Below are positions 16,364 through 25,697 of a stretch of DNA of 64,000 nucleotides, one piece after another. Origin of the DNA: an uncultured Spirochaetaceae bacterium (GTDB taxonomy: Bacteria > Spirochaetota > Spirochaetia > Sphaerochaetales > Sphaerochaetaceae); assembly GCA_944388955.1 (NCBI GenBank), contig CALXKJ010000005.1, positions 1 through 64,000 on the forward strand. Reading direction: 5' to 3'. A program made the position numbers and the translations under genes. Under the pieces are notes generated by a model. That model was not told where the DNA came from, did not search any database, and worked only from the letters and a program-made list of their open reading frames with translations. Position 1 is the first letter of the stretch. Each line of letters begins with the position of its first letter.

Positions 16364-17181
16364 TCCTCTTTATCCTCTTCTTTTTCATTCTTTATCATCG
16401 TGGGAATGAAACGGCGGGCGAATTTGCCAGTACCTCTGTTCTTGATGTAGAAGAAGCCGATGAATGAGAAGACAAGCGCTCCGATGAGATTCACGAAAAG
16501 ATCTTTCATGGTATCGATAAGCCCGATATCAAGATAGCCATTTATACCGAGATCTGTACCATTGACTGCGGTATTCGTTATCCCTTTTATAACCACCACT
16601 TTATTAGACCTCGTCGGATCGAGAGTTACAGTCCTTATCGTGTTGACGATAGTATCCTTCTGCATATCAGTGCCGAAGAATGTGTCCATTGAGAATTCGA
16701 AGAACTCCCAGAGGACACCGATAGTCATTGAGAAACAGAAAGCTCCGATAGCGACATACAATGGAGAGAGATAGAGTTTCGTGCGCTCGTTGCGGTTGAT
16801 GATATCGACAAGCGAAAATCCTACAGCCGCAGACAAAAAGCCTGTTATCGTATGAAGCGCCGTATCCCATCCTGGAATGTTTATATAGAATGAGCGGATT
16901 TCGCCAAGTATCTCAGCAGCATAAATGAAGCATATGACGATTATTTCCAGCGTATCGGGTATATCGATATGCCAGTTACGCTCAATGAATGTCGGGACTG
17001 TGAAAAGCACAAGAGTCAGGACACAGAGCGCGACATTCTGCCAGTCTCTATTGAGAATCTGAGCAATCATGACAAGCACTACAGATATCCTCAGAAGGAT
17101 ATATACAGTGAACTTGCCCGGAGCAAGCTTTATCTCCTCCCTGAAGGAGCGAGAGTGAATCCGTCTTTTTCTCTTTGGCAT
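16360..17181 (-). CDS. polytopic membrane protein (DUF2238/YjdF-like)
   Basis: A 273-residue membrane protein with about six hydrophobic helices, basic N-terminus (MPKRKRRIHSR) and acidic C-terminal tail (EKEEDKED). The segment WDTALHTITGFLSAAVGFSLVDI and GVLWEFFEFSMDTFFGTDMQKD with conserved His, Trp and acidic residues resemble the DUF2238 (YjdF) family; I am only moderately sure of that family name. It overlaps the convergent flavoprotein gene by 4 nt at the 3' end. TATCAT on the minus strand ends 6 nt before the ATG, so it may be leaderless. Confidence 0.6.
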   Translation of the reverse strand: MPKRKRRIHSRSFREEIKLAPGKFTVYILLRISVVLVMIAQILNRDWQNVALCVLTLVLFTVPTFIERNWHIDIPDTLEIIVICFIYAAEILGEIRSFYINIPGWDTALHTITGFLSAAVGFSLVDIINRNERTKLYLSPLYVAIGAFCFSMTIGVLWEFFEFSMDTFFGTDMQKDTIVNTIRTVTLDPTRSNKVVVIKGITNTAVNGTDLGINGYLDIGLIDTMKDLFVNLIGALVFSFIGFFYIKNRGTGKFARRFIPTMIKNEKEEDKED

Positions 17182-17252
17182 ATCATGATGATAGCAGATA
17201 GTGCTCTTTTCAGCATCAATGTCATTGGCTATATTGATTTCTGGAGGTCAGC

Positions 17253-18563
17253 ATGAATCTTATTGACAATTACCGTTTGTTTCTCGATAAAGGAAAAACG
17301 GAAAGGGAATGCATCCGCGAGATTATCGGGCTTGCCGAAAAGGAAGGCTATCGCGATATAGAGAAGACAGAAAATCTGAAAGCAGGCGACAAAGTCTATT
17401 ACGTGCAATATGGCAAATCCATAGCACTCTTCAGAGTCGGCGAAGACAAGCTTGAGAATGGAATGAATATTCTGGGCGCACATATCGACTCCCCACGCCT
17501 TGATGTAAAGATGAATCCCATCTACGAAAGCGAGAATGTCATCTATCTCGATACTCATTACTATGGCGGCATCAAGAAATACCAGTGGGTAACGCTTCCG
17601 CTTGCCATACATGGCACCGTAGTGAAGAAGAATGGTGAAAAGATTGAAATCACAATCGGAGAGGATGACGACATGGCCTTCGCCATCTCTGATATCCTTC
17701 CGCACATGGCGCAGGAGCAGATGAAGAAAAATGCTTCCGAATTCATTCCTGGCGAGGATCTTGATCTCATCATCGGACTCGATCAGGAAGAAGGCGAAGA
17801 GAAGGATAAAGGCAAGAAGAAAATCCTATCGCTTCTCTCCTCGCTATATGGTATCGACGAGAAGGACTTCCAGAGCGCGGAGCTTGAGATTGTCCCTCAG
17901 GGAAAAGCGAAGCTCATGGGATTCGATAAATCCATGGTTCTGGCCTATGGGCAGGATGACAGGGTATGCGCATTCACATCCCTCATGGCAATGCTTGAGT
18001 CTGAAAACACGAAGCGTACAGCATGCTGTCTTCTCGTAGACAAGGAAGAGATAGGCTCAAATGGTGCAACGGGAATGGACAGTGTCTTTTTTGAGAACGC
18101 TTCAGCGGAGCTTCTTTCAAGAGTCTCTGGCTACGATGGTCTTCTGCTGAGACGGATGATGAGAAATTCATATATGCTATCAAGCGATGTCAACGCGGCT
18201 TTCGACCCCCTCAATCCATCACTCTATGACAAGAAGAATGCATCTGTCCTCGGAGGAGGTGTTGTCTTCAATAAATACACCGGCTCAAGAGGAAAATCAG
18301 GGGCGTCGGACGCGAATGCTGAATTCATCGCCACGCTCAGGGAAACAATGGATAGCAATAACGTAAAATACCAGATGTCTGAAATGGGCAAAGTCGACAC
18401 AGGCGGAGGCGGAACGATTGCAAAATATGCGGCATATTATGGTATGCAGGTCATAGATTGCGGCGTCGCCGTACTCTCTATGCACTCGCCCTGGGAGATT
18501 ACAGCCATAAGCGACATCGAAGCCGCGAAAGCGTGCTACAGTGCTTTCCTTGGCATCAGATAA
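17253..18563 (+). CDS. M18 family aminopeptidase
   Basis: A 436-residue cytoplasmic zinc aminopeptidase of family M18 (aspartyl aminopeptidase-like). Metal-site motifs: GAHIDSPRLD near residue 78, VDKEEIGSNGATG near 262, MGKVDTGGGGTIAKY near 370 and MHSPWEITAISD near 410. GGAGGTCAGC precedes the ATG. Confidence 0.92.
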   Translation: MNLIDNYRLFLDKGKTERECIREIIGLAEKEGYRDIEKTENLKAGDKVYYVQYGKSIALFRVGEDKLENGMNILGAHIDSPRLDVKMNPIYESENVIYLDTHYYGGIKKYQWVTLPLAIHGTVVKKNGEKIEITIGEDDDMAFAISDILPHMAQEQMKKNASEFIPGEDLDLIIGLDQEEGEEKDKGKKKILSLLSSLYGIDEKDFQSAELEIVPQGKAKLMGFDKSMVLAYGQDDRVCAFTSLMAMLESENTKRTACCLLVDKEEIGSNGATGMDSVFFENASAELLSRVSGYDGLLLRRMMRNSYMLSSDVNAAFDPLNPSLYDKKNASVLGGGVVFNKYTGSRGKSGASDANAEFIATLRETMDSNNVKYQMSEMGKVDTGGGGTIAKYAAYYGMQVIDCGVAVLSMHSPWEITAISDIEAAKACYSAFLGIR

Positions 18564-18607
18564 TCGTATCATGATTCTCTCGCCTTTCCGCAGGCGGGGG
18601 AATCTCA

Positions 18608-19126
18608 TCAGAGGAGATTTTTCCTGAAAAGCTCTGTGTAAACCATACCGTGAGTACCGCGTTCGCTGAGCATCAATGAGAAAGATGAAATGCAGGCTGT
18701 AATCGGACTGATTCTGCAGGCTGCAGACTCTGTCACTACCCTGCGCCCCAGCGTAATGTGTGGTTTATAGCGTCTCTTCTCCACTCTTAGCCCATGCTCG
18801 ACAAGCTCTCTATGAAGACTCCCCTGAAGAGACATAAGCGCACTGCTCTCTTCTATTCCAATCCACCAAGTATTGCCATCCGGGCGAGAGAAGAAGCCTC
18901 TTCTGTCCATAGTGATGTGGAAACGCTTTCTCTCCACCATATCCATTGCATTTACAGCCTCATCGCACTCTTCCTGAGTGCATTCACCAAGGAATTCAAG
19001 CGTGAGATGAAGATTATCCCTGGAAACAAAAGAGCCTGATACAGAGAGATTATGAAGAGCGTCCCTCTCTTTGGAGAGACGCTCGATAGTGTTCTCATCG
19101 AATAGCGAAGCTATGAAAAGTCTCAA
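18608..19126 (-). CDS. thpR: RNA 2',3'-cyclic phosphodiesterase (2H family)
   Basis: A 172-residue 2H phosphoesterase (ThpR/LigT family) acting on 2',3'-cyclic phosphate or related RNA ends. Both catalytic motifs are seen: HLTLEFLG near residue 41 and HITLGRR near residue 122. It overlaps the symporter gene by 4 nt. The true RNA substrate is not known for most members. Confidence 0.87.
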   Translation of the reverse strand: MRLFIASLFDENTIERLSKERDALHNLSVSGSFVSRDNLHLTLEFLGECTQEECDEAVNAMDMVERKRFHITMDRRGFFSRPDGNTWWIGIEESSALMSLQGSLHRELVEHGLRVEKRRYKPHITLGRRVVTESAACRISPITACISSFSLMLSERGTHGMVYTELFRKNLL

Positions 19127-20592
19127 CCTTCAGCCTCGATCTTCGCAGCTTCTTTCGCTGAAAGGAATGCGGACGGAGCAGGAGCCACTCCATTCTTCCA
19201 CTCAATCGCGTTGACAATGAAGAATGTAACAGTGCCCACAGCACAGCCAAAGACGACAGGAAGGATTCCGAGGTAGAAATCACCGCCCGAAAGAATCTGC
19301 CAGAATACTACTCCGATGGTTCCCGTTATGATTGAAATCTGTCCGGAATGCTTTGTAGCACGCGGTACAATCATTCCCAATCCATATGCCGCGAACGGAC
19401 CTGCGCATCTGATAGCAAATGCAAATGTGTTCATCGTCACAATCGGTATATTCAGAAGCGAAATGAGCATCGCGATTGCACAGAAGATGACATTGCATGT
19501 CCTCGTCCAGAAGATAACCTGCTTATCTGTGAGATTCCTGCATTTTTCGCTATAGTTCTTCATGATGTCATTCATGAACATCGTAGACATACAGAGAAGG
19601 TTTGAATCTGCAGAGGACATTGTCGCAGAAATGATAGCGGCGGACACGATACCCGTGATGATTGTAGGGGCAAAATGCTCTGTTACAGCCATCATCGCAT
19701 TCGAGCCATTCGCCTCGATACCTGGAATCTGATCCTTAAGTGCAAAAGCCGCAAGACCGAGAAGTGTCGGGAAAATGGACATGGCTGCCATGAGAACGCC
19801 AGAGAAAAGGGATGCGCGGAAGGCGGTCTTCTCATCCTTGGCGCTTTCAAAGCGGCTTATCATTTCAGGACCAGAGAGGAATGTGCAGAAGTAGTTGAAG
19901 ATATATCCGATAATGACAACCCAGCCGATACTTGTCATGCTGAGCTTCTCTCCTGGAAGCATTGCAGAAATCTCACCCCATCCGCCACAGCCATGGATAA
20001 CAATCGGTGTCGCGATAGCAAGACCAGCGAGGATGATGATGAACTGCACAAGATCGGAAATCTGGTCAGCTATCATACCACCGAGCGTGGTGTAGAGGAT
20101 GATTACAAGTCCCGCGATAATAAGACATACATTCATCGGAATGCCTGTAAGCGTCGCAACAACCACACCCGATGCCGCGACCTGTGATGAAGTAAGGCAG
20201 AAGAGTGCGAGGATGTTGAGGACTGCAGAGAAAACGGAGCTCCCCTGTCCGAAGCGTCTTCCAACGACTTCAGGAATCGTAACTGCAAGTGTCTTCCTGA
20301 TTCTCGGCGCGAAATAAGCAAGCGGAATCATCGCAACCGATGCGGCAAGGACGTACCAGACAGCGCTCATACCCCAATTACCGAACGCTTTCTGCGCTAG
20401 TCCTGTCGTAGATCCACCACCGATATTATTCGCCGAGAGAGAGAATGCAACCATAAAGAGCCCCATTCTTCTACCTGCAAGCATGTAATCACTGCTGGTT
20501 TTGATCTTTATCTTGCCGACTACAAAACCGATGATGAGCATTCCGATAAGATAGCCACCGACAATGAGAAGGGCACCAGTATTCAGAGCCAT
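19123..20592 (-). CDS. sodium:solute symporter
   Basis: A 489-residue member of the SSS family with about 13 membrane helices. Family features: ASDYMLAGRRMG near residue 35, LSANNIGGGSTTGLAQKAF, TLGGMIADQISDLVQFIII, and SATMSSADSNLL in the C-terminal half, typical of the sodium site region. The substrate cannot be read from sequence. AGGAGGAAGACT precedes the ATG; it is the first gene of a two-gene unit with thpR. Confidence 0.87.
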   Translation of the reverse strand: MALNTGALLIVGGYLIGMLIIGFVVGKIKIKTSSDYMLAGRRMGLFMVAFSLSANNIGGGSTTGLAQKAFGNWGMSAVWYVLAASVAMIPLAYFAPRIRKTLAVTIPEVVGRRFGQGSSVFSAVLNILALFCLTSSQVAASGVVVATLTGIPMNVCLIIAGLVIILYTTLGGMIADQISDLVQFIIILAGLAIATPIVIHGCGGWGEISAMLPGEKLSMTSIGWVVIIGYIFNYFCTFLSGPEMISRFESAKDEKTAFRASLFSGVLMAAMSIFPTLLGLAAFALKDQIPGIEANGSNAMMAVTEHFAPTIITGIVSAAIISATMSSADSNLLCMSTMFMNDIMKNYSEKCRNLTDKQVIFWTRTCNVIFCAIAMLISLLNIPIVTMNTFAFAIRCAGPFAAYGLGMIVPRATKHSGQISIITGTIGVVFWQILSGGDFYLGILPVVFGCAVGTVTFFIVNAIEWKNGVAPAPSAFLSAKEAAKIEAEG

Positions 20593-20659
20593 AGTCTTCC
20601 TCCTATGTGTAAGTTATGTAAAGTTTCACATGGCATCATGAAATAAGGCAAGAAAATAT

Positions 20660-20707
20660 TTGACCGTTCTATATAAAAGGTTTATCTTATTAATAACGAT
20701 TATCAAT
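20660..20707 (+). promoter_or_regulatory. rubredoxin promoter and Fur/PerR-like operator
   Basis: TTGACC (20660-20665), 17 nt, TATCTT (20683-20688). Just downstream, over the expected transcription start, is the imperfect palindrome ATTAATAACGATTATCAAT (20689-20707) with arms ATT-ATAA / TTAT-AAT, close in form to Fur or PerR boxes. A metal- or peroxide-responsive repressor would fit rubredoxin. Confidence 0.55.
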
Positions 20708-20721
20708 AATGGAGGCCAAAA

Positions 20722-20877
20722 ATGAAGTATGTATGCAATCTCTGCGGTTACGTATATGACGAAGCTGCAGGTGACCCTGATAACGGAATCGCGCCAGGAA
20801 CAAAGTGGGAAGATGTTCCAGAAGATTGGACATGCCCGCTCTGCGGAGCTGGAAAAGAAGAGTTCTCAGCTGAGTGA
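20722..20877 (+). CDS. rubredoxin
   Basis: A 51-residue rubredoxin, a one-iron electron carrier in oxygen and peroxide defence of anaerobes. It has both Cys pairs for the Fe(SCys)4 site, CNLCGY at residues 5-10 and CPLCGA at 38-43, plus the family segment [18 protein letters not shown] and the [11 protein letters not shown] stretch. GGAGG lies about 8 nt before the ATG. A strong terminator follows at once, so it is a single-gene unit. Confidence 0.96.
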   Translation: MKYVCNLCGYVYDEAAGDPDNGIAPGTKWEDVPEDWTCPLCGAGKEEFSAE

Positions 20878-20882
20878 GAAAT

Positions 20883-20922
20883 AAAGGCTGTCAAAGAAGC
20901 CATGGCTTTTGAGACAGCCTTT
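20883..20922. terminator. bidirectional terminator between rubredoxin and glnN
   Basis: A long hairpin: outer stem AAAGGCTGTC (20883-20892) / GACAGCCTTT (20913-20922), and an inner palindrome AAGCCATGGCTT. T residues follow on both strands, serving the convergent rubredoxin and glutamine synthetase genes. Confidence 0.8.
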
Positions 20923-20935
20923 CTTATGCACCAGC

Positions 20936-23017
20936 TCATACATAGAAGAGCATTTCACCGTATGTCGGTATCGGCCAATGCTTCTTCGAGCATATAAGCT
21001 CAAGACTATCAGAGTACTTCCTTACCTCAAGCATCTGCGGAAGGATCTTATCAGATGAATAATGCGCAAGCGCAGAGCCATGCTCTGAAGATGAAAGCGA
21101 GACAATGCGCTCGAGCTCATTCACGGAGTTATAGAGAGAAGATATAAGGACTTCAATCTCCGCAAGCCTTGCCTCCTCTGCATCTATTTTCATCTCTGGA
21201 AGTGCCCCCTTCTTGCGGCATATACCTGTCGCTATCTCCGATGAATAATCCATAACAGCAGGAAGTATCTCCCTGTTGATCATATCTATAAGAGTCAACG
21301 CTTCTATATGCACAGTCTTGGAATATTCGTCATTAAGGATTTCATAACGGGAATGAAGCTCCACGGAGCTGTAAATCTCGAACTCGCTGAAGAGAGCGAT
21401 ATTCTTAGGCGAGCATAGCGTATCGAAGGCATCTGGAGAGGTGGCAAGATTGAGAAGGCCTCTTCTTCTCGCCTCCTCTACCCATTCAGATGAATAGTTG
21501 TTGCCATTGAAGACAATCCTGCGATGCGCGATATACGTATCCCTTACGAGATCCGATACAGCCTTATTGAAATCCTCGGCATCCTTGAGCTTTTCATAGA
21601 ATTCCTTCAGCTCTTTCGCAACAACTGTATTCAGCACAGTGTTTGGCTCGGCAACCGAGAATGATGAACCGAGCATTCTGAATTCGAATTTGTTGCCAGT
21701 AAATGCAAACGGGCTTGTCCTGTTCCTGTCTGTCGTGTCCTTCGGGATCGCAGGAAGAACATGGACTCCAAGCTGCATCTTTTCCTTTGTGCGGCCAGGG
21801 GCTGAATGTCCAACAGCCAGCGCCTCAAGGATCCCTGTCAGTTCATCCCCGAGGAAGATAGAGACAATAGCTGGAGGTGCTTCATAGCCACCGAGCCTAT
21901 GATCATTACCTGCAGATGCAACAGAGACGCGAAGCAGATCCTGATACTCATCGACACCTTTTATGACGGCGGCAAGGAATAAGAGGAATTGGGCGTTATC
22001 CTTAGGATTATCACCAGGCTCAAGGAGATTCGCATCTTCAGTTGAGAGAGACCAGTTATTATGCTTGCCAGAGCCATTCATACCCGCAAATGGCTTTTCA
22101 TGGAGAAGACAGGCAAAGCCATGGCGCTCTGCGGTTTTCTTCATTATCTCCATCGTCAGCTGATTGTTATCGACTGCAACATTAGTCGTTGTGTATATTG
22201 GAGCGAGCTCATGCTGACACGGAGCAGCCTCGTTGTGAGAGGTCTTTGCATAAACCCCAAGCTTCCAGAGCTCCATATCAAGATCCTGCATATATTCAGA
22301 CACTCTTGTTCTCAACGCGCCGAAATAATGATCCTCGAGCTCCTGTCCCTTCGGTGCCCTTGCCCCTATAAGAGTCCTTCCTGTATAGATGAGATCCTTA
22401 CGCCTTTCATAGTCCTTCTTGTCAATAAGGAAATACTCCTGTTCCGGCCCCACTGTCGTAATCACCCGCTCCGGATTCTTACCGAAAAGGGAAAGAATCT
22501 TCTTTGTCTCCTCTGCCACAGCCTCCATGCTTCTCAGAAGCGGTGTCTTCTTGTCGAGGACTTCGCCTGAATATGAGCAGAAAGCTGTAGGGATGCATAA
22601 CGTACCATCTTTTATGAAGGCATAGCTTGTGGGATCCCACGCTGTGTAGCCCCTCGCCTCGAATGTGGCCCGGAGACCGCCTGAAGGGAATGATGAGGCA
22701 TCCGGCTCGCCTTTGATGAGCTCCTTGCCAGAAAACTCGAATATTGCTCTTCCTCCTGGAGCCGATGCAATGAAGGCGTCGTGCTTTTCCGCTGTTATAC
22801 CTGTCATAGGCTGGAACCAATGAGTATAATGCGTGCATCCTTTCTCCAATGCCCAGTTCTTCATCGCATTCGCAACAGGATTCGCTATCGCAAGATCAAG
22901 ATCCTTTCCCTGGTCTACAGTCTGACGCAGCGCTTTATATACATCCTTGGGAAGCCTTTCCCTCATCTCGTCATCGTTGAAAACCAAGCAGCCGAAAAAA
23001 TCCTCTATGCTTTCCAT
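20936..23017 (-). CDS. glnN: type III glutamine synthetase
   Basis: A 693-residue glutamine synthetase of the long GSIII type, making glutamine from glutamate, ammonia and ATP. Catalytic-core motifs: VGPEQEYFLIDK near residue 215, GMNGSGKHNNWSLST near 318 and TDRNRTSPFAFTGNKFEFRM near 440. The length matches the ~700-residue GSIII family rather than GSI or GSII. The ATG at 23017 follows GGAGGATTTTG. No regulatory nitrogen gene is adjacent. Confidence 0.95.
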   Translation of the reverse strand: MESIEDFFGCLVFNDDEMRERLPKDVYKALRQTVDQGKDLDLAIANPVANAMKNWALEKGCTHYTHWFQPMTGITAEKHDAFIASAPGGRAIFEFSGKELIKGEPDASSFPSGGLRATFEARGYTAWDPTSYAFIKDGTLCIPTAFCSYSGEVLDKKTPLLRSMEAVAEETKKILSLFGKNPERVITTVGPEQEYFLIDKKDYERRKDLIYTGRTLIGARAPKGQELEDHYFGALRTRVSEYMQDLDMELWKLGVYAKTSHNEAAPCQHELAPIYTTTNVAVDNNQLTMEIMKKTAERHGFACLLHEKPFAGMNGSGKHNNWSLSTEDANLLEPGDNPKDNAQFLLFLAAVIKGVDEYQDLLRVSVASAGNDHRLGGYEAPPAIVSIFLGDELTGILEALAVGHSAPGRTKEKMQLGVHVLPAIPKDTTDRNRTSPFAFTGNKFEFRMLGSSFSVAEPNTVLNTVVAKELKEFYEKLKDAEDFNKAVSDLVRDTYIAHRRIVFNGNNYSSEWVEEARRRGLLNLATSPDAFDTLCSPKNIALFSEFEIYSSVELHSRYEILNDEYSKTVHIEALTLIDMINREILPAVMDYSSEIATGICRKKGALPEMKIDAEEARLAEIEVLISSLYNSVNELERIVSLSSSEHGSALAHYSSDKILPQMLEVRKYSDSLELICSKKHWPIPTYGEMLFYV

Positions 23018-23056
23018 CAAAATCCTCCGGTTCTCCCGAAAAAGAGCTTATGATTT

Positions 23057-23086
23057 GTTATACAAGAAAGATTTTTCTGTAGTCAA
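23057..23086 (-). promoter_or_regulatory. glnN promoter
   Basis: On the minus strand TTGACT (23081-23086), 18 nt, TATAAC (23057-23062), about 45 nt upstream of the glnN start with a normal leader and GGAGG. Confidence 0.55.
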
Positions 23087-23087
23087 T

Positions 23088-23633
23088 TCAAGCAGGAAAG
23101 AATGAAATCATAGTCTCACCAGAGACAAGCGTGAGCGTTTCCACATTGCCATTCCTGTCTTCAGATATAGCAAGAGAGAAAAGCACGCCATTGAGACTGC
23201 CTGAAAACTTTCCTTCCACTGCCCTTACCGGGATGACACGGCCAGAGACAGAGAAGCCAATAGTGTCATATGAAAGCCTCTCAAGCTCCGCTGTACCATC
23301 ACTGTCCATGAAGAAGAGAGAGGCAAAATCCTTAGCGCCCTGACTGTCTGTCTGCCAGAGACTTCCATCAAGCTTCAGCATGAGAATCGGGATATCCTCT
23401 TCGGATATGGAAATGTCAGAGAAGCTGGAAGCGAGGACAACAAGGAAGAAGACAACCATGGCTATCAGGAGAAAAACAATGATTACAGCAATCGATACCT
23501 TGATAACGGAAGCAGGAATTACTTCTCTATTTATCTTCGTCTCAAGGTTCTCCGCCTTCTTCTCAGCATCCAACGCTCTCTTCTGCCATTTTGAAAGAAG
23601 CTCCTGAAGCTTATTCACACTATTTTCTGCCAT
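23088..23633 (-). CDS. membrane-anchored protein of unknown function
   Basis: A 181-residue protein I do not recognise. Residues 1-37 are a charged heptad-like coiled coil (LQELLSKWQKRALDAEKKAENLETK), then one membrane helix (about 43-68, Val/Ile/Phe-rich), then an extracytoplasmic domain of beta-strand character with repeated SVSGRVIPV and FSGSLNGVLFSL segments. The ATG at 23633 gives the best start; the ribosome binding site is weak. Confidence 0.6.
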   Translation of the reverse strand: MAENSVNKLQELLSKWQKRALDAEKKAENLETKINREVIPASVIKVSIAVIIVFLLIAMVVFFLVVLASSFSDISISEEDIPILMLKLDGSLWQTDSQGAKDFASLFFMDSDGTAELERLSYDTIGFSVSGRVIPVRAVEGKFSGSLNGVLFSLAISEDRNGNVETLTLVSGETMISFFPA

Positions 23634-23755
23634 TCTTTTATGCTTACATTCTTTTGAAAAGTACAAAAGCTATCATCGAGTGCAGTGAAACATAGTGGCA
23701 AAGAAGTACATCACACCGCCTTTCATGATATAATCATTAGAAAAAAGGAGTATTT

Positions 23756-24085
23756 ATGAAGCTTATTCTCGCGATAATACAGGCTGCTGATGAGGCTGAT
23801 ACAGTACAGGAACTCAACAAGAAGGGGTTCTTCGTCACAAAGCTTTCGACAACAGGTGGATTCCTGAAGGCAAAGAACACGACATTGCTTATCGGAACAG
23901 ATGACGAGAAAGTTGATTCAGCCATTGAGGTACTGAAGAAATACGCAGGACACAGAATGCAGCTCAGTCCTATCACAGGTGCTGACATGCGCATGTTTCA
24001 CCCAGCAGGGGCCAATATGGTCGAAGTTCCAGCGGGCGGCTGTGTTGTCTTCGTCATTGATATAGATAAAGCACAGAAATTCTGA
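23756..24085 (+). CDS. cyclic-di-AMP receptor-like PII protein (DarA/PstA family)
   Basis: A 109-residue PII-like protein of the DarA/PstA (DUF970) family, a trimeric cytoplasmic receptor of the second messenger cyclic-di-AMP. Characteristic segments: MKLILAIIQAADEADTVQEL at the N-terminus, the ligand loop region TKLSTTGGFLKAKNTTLLIG (residues 28-47) and GGCVVFVIDIDK at the C-terminus. AAAGGAGTATTT precedes the ATG and TATAAT lies about 25 nt upstream. It is monocistronic. Confidence 0.88.
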   Translation: MKLILAIIQAADEADTVQELNKKGFFVTKLSTTGGFLKAKNTTLLIGTDDEKVDSAIEVLKKYAGHRMQLSPITGADMRMFHPAGANMVEVPAGGCVVFVIDIDKAQKF

Positions 24086-24166
24086 ATAACACGAAATCAA
24101 TTCTTGAGAATCCTCAATCGATTGAGAAAACAAGCAAAGAATAGTGGCGGTGAATAAACATCGCAC

Positions 24167-24219
24167 TACCTGCATTTGCATGCTGACGGTATTCCAAAAC
24201 CGCATGATGAATGCAGGTA
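24167..24219. repeat. long imperfect hairpin between convergent genes
   Basis: Perfect 10-bp outer arms TACCTGCATT (24167-24176) and AATGCAGGTA (24210-24219) enclose weaker inner pairing (GCATG/CATG and GGT/ACC). Neither side has a clear T run, so it is not a standard terminator. It sits between the convergent PII-like and ATPase genes. Confidence 0.45.
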
Positions 24220-24222
24220 TAA

Positions 24223-25419
24223 TCAAAAGTCCAGAAGGAAACGATCCAATGGGATAATCCTTATTCCATCAAAATTATCAGATCCATACTTGTCTAGCGT
24301 GATCACCATCTTCGGATAATCGTCTCCTATTGCCCTGAGATTTGCTATCTCCCTATCTGAAGAAGAGGGCATTGTCAGGCATACCTGCACATACATTCTC
24401 TCCATGCCCCGCTTCTCTGCCACGAAATCAATTTCCTTATCGTAAAGTTTCCCGACGTATACTTTATAGCCACGTCTCCGAAGCTCGAGATATACGATGT
24501 TCTCGACTACAGCGGCCATATCTGTGCCGCGGAAACCCTTAAGTCCATACAGAAGGGAATGATCTGAAAGGTAGTACTTCTCCTGTGTCGCAAGTACCTC
24601 CTTACCACGCAGGTCATACCGCTGGCAACGAAATACCACAAACGCTTCCTCAAGCCATCTTATATAATCATACACCTGCTCGATGTTCTGGGTGCGTCCT
24701 TGCCCTTTGAGGAATCTCACCACAGAGGCGCCCGAGAATGTCTTTCCCATGTTATCCAGAATAAAATCCACAACCCTGCTGAAGAGATCCAGATTAGTCA
24801 CTTTATGCCTTCTCTGAATATCCCTGATGACGATGGAAGAATATATCCCGTATATTATCTGATAAGCCGTATCACTATCGAAACTCCCCGTAGATATGAC
24901 AGGAAAGCCACCGCATTCCATGTAGTTACCGATATCATTCCCATCAATCCCCAAGTCTTTCCTGAACAATCTGAATTCATCGAATGACAAAGGATAGACA
25001 GGTATCTCCACATACCGACCAGATATGTATGTAGAGAACTCACCAGCAAGAAGCTTTGAATTGGAGCCTGTAACATAGAGACAATGTCCATCATCCTCGA
25101 AGAGAGAATTAACAGCCCTCTCCCACCCATCAACCTCCTGAACCTCATCAAGCAGCAGATAGCAGTGCTCCTTCCCTGCGGTTTTGTCTCTAAGTTCCTT
25201 ATACATCGAAGAGGCATCATTGACTCCGGAATTTTCCAGGGCGGTATATCTTCTATAGATAATCCGTTCTTCCTGGATTCCCCGTTTTTTCAGCTCTTCA
25301 GCCAGAAGTGCCAGCAATGTGGATTTCCCAGATCGTCGGACTCCGTTGATGATCTTTATTAGAGGTACATCAAGAAACTTCAGTAGCTCTTCCATATATT
25401 GCGGTCTATTGATTTTCAT
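24223..25419 (-). CDS. AAA ATPase with DUF4143 domain
   Basis: A 398-residue protein of the AAA_14/DUF4143 type. Walker A is NGVRRSGKSTLL near residue 25, Walker B YLLLDEVQEVDGWE near 92, sensor YVTGSNSKLL near 114; the C-terminal DUF4143 part includes YYLSDHSLLYGLKGFR and a nuclease-like segment KEIDFVAEKRG. Function unknown; such genes are multi-copy in spirochaetes and many anaerobes. A second family member lies at 48709-49971. TAGAAT ends 6 nt before the ATG, so it may be leaderless. Confidence 0.83.
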   Translation of the reverse strand: MKINRPQYMEELLKFLDVPLIKIINGVRRSGKSTLLALLAEELKKRGIQEERIIYRRYTALENSGVNDASSMYKELRDKTAGKEHCYLLLDEVQEVDGWERAVNSLFEDDGHCLYVTGSNSKLLAGEFSTYISGRYVEIPVYPLSFDEFRLFRKDLGIDGNDIGNYMECGGFPVISTGSFDSDTAYQIIYGIYSSIVIRDIQRRHKVTNLDLFSRVVDFILDNMGKTFSGASVVRFLKGQGRTQNIEQVYDYIRWLEEAFVVFRCQRYDLRGKEVLATQEKYYLSDHSLLYGLKGFRGTDMAAVVENIVYLELRRRGYKVYVGKLYDKEIDFVAEKRGMERMYVQVCLTMPSSSDREIANLRAIGDDYPKMVITLDKYGSDNFDGIRIIPLDRFLLDF

Positions 25420-25425
25420 GTGTAT

Positions 25426-25458
25426 ATTCTATACAAACTTTAAGAATTAATAAAGTTT
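25426..25458 (-). promoter_or_regulatory. ATPase promoter with inverted repeat
   Basis: A perfect 8-bp inverted repeat AAACTTTA (25435-25442) / TAAAGTTT (25451-25458) spans the region between the presumed -35 and the -10 TAGAAT (25426-25431, minus strand). It may be an autoregulatory site. Confidence 0.45.
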
Positions 25459-25697
25459 ATACTGATTTTTGCGATGAACTTTAAATTATATTGTCCCGAT
25501 AAACCATACACTTAACCTTGATGGCAAGCATTTCATATCTAAGAGATACCATCTTGTAACATTGAATATGGGAGCTGAATAAGGCCCGCTTCTGGACATG
25601 AACACAATGGAATTCTGGCAAGCTTGAAGCTTATGATGAGAATGCCACCCTGATCTCTATGAGGTTTAAAGTTTAAATCAAATTCTTCAGCAGAAAA

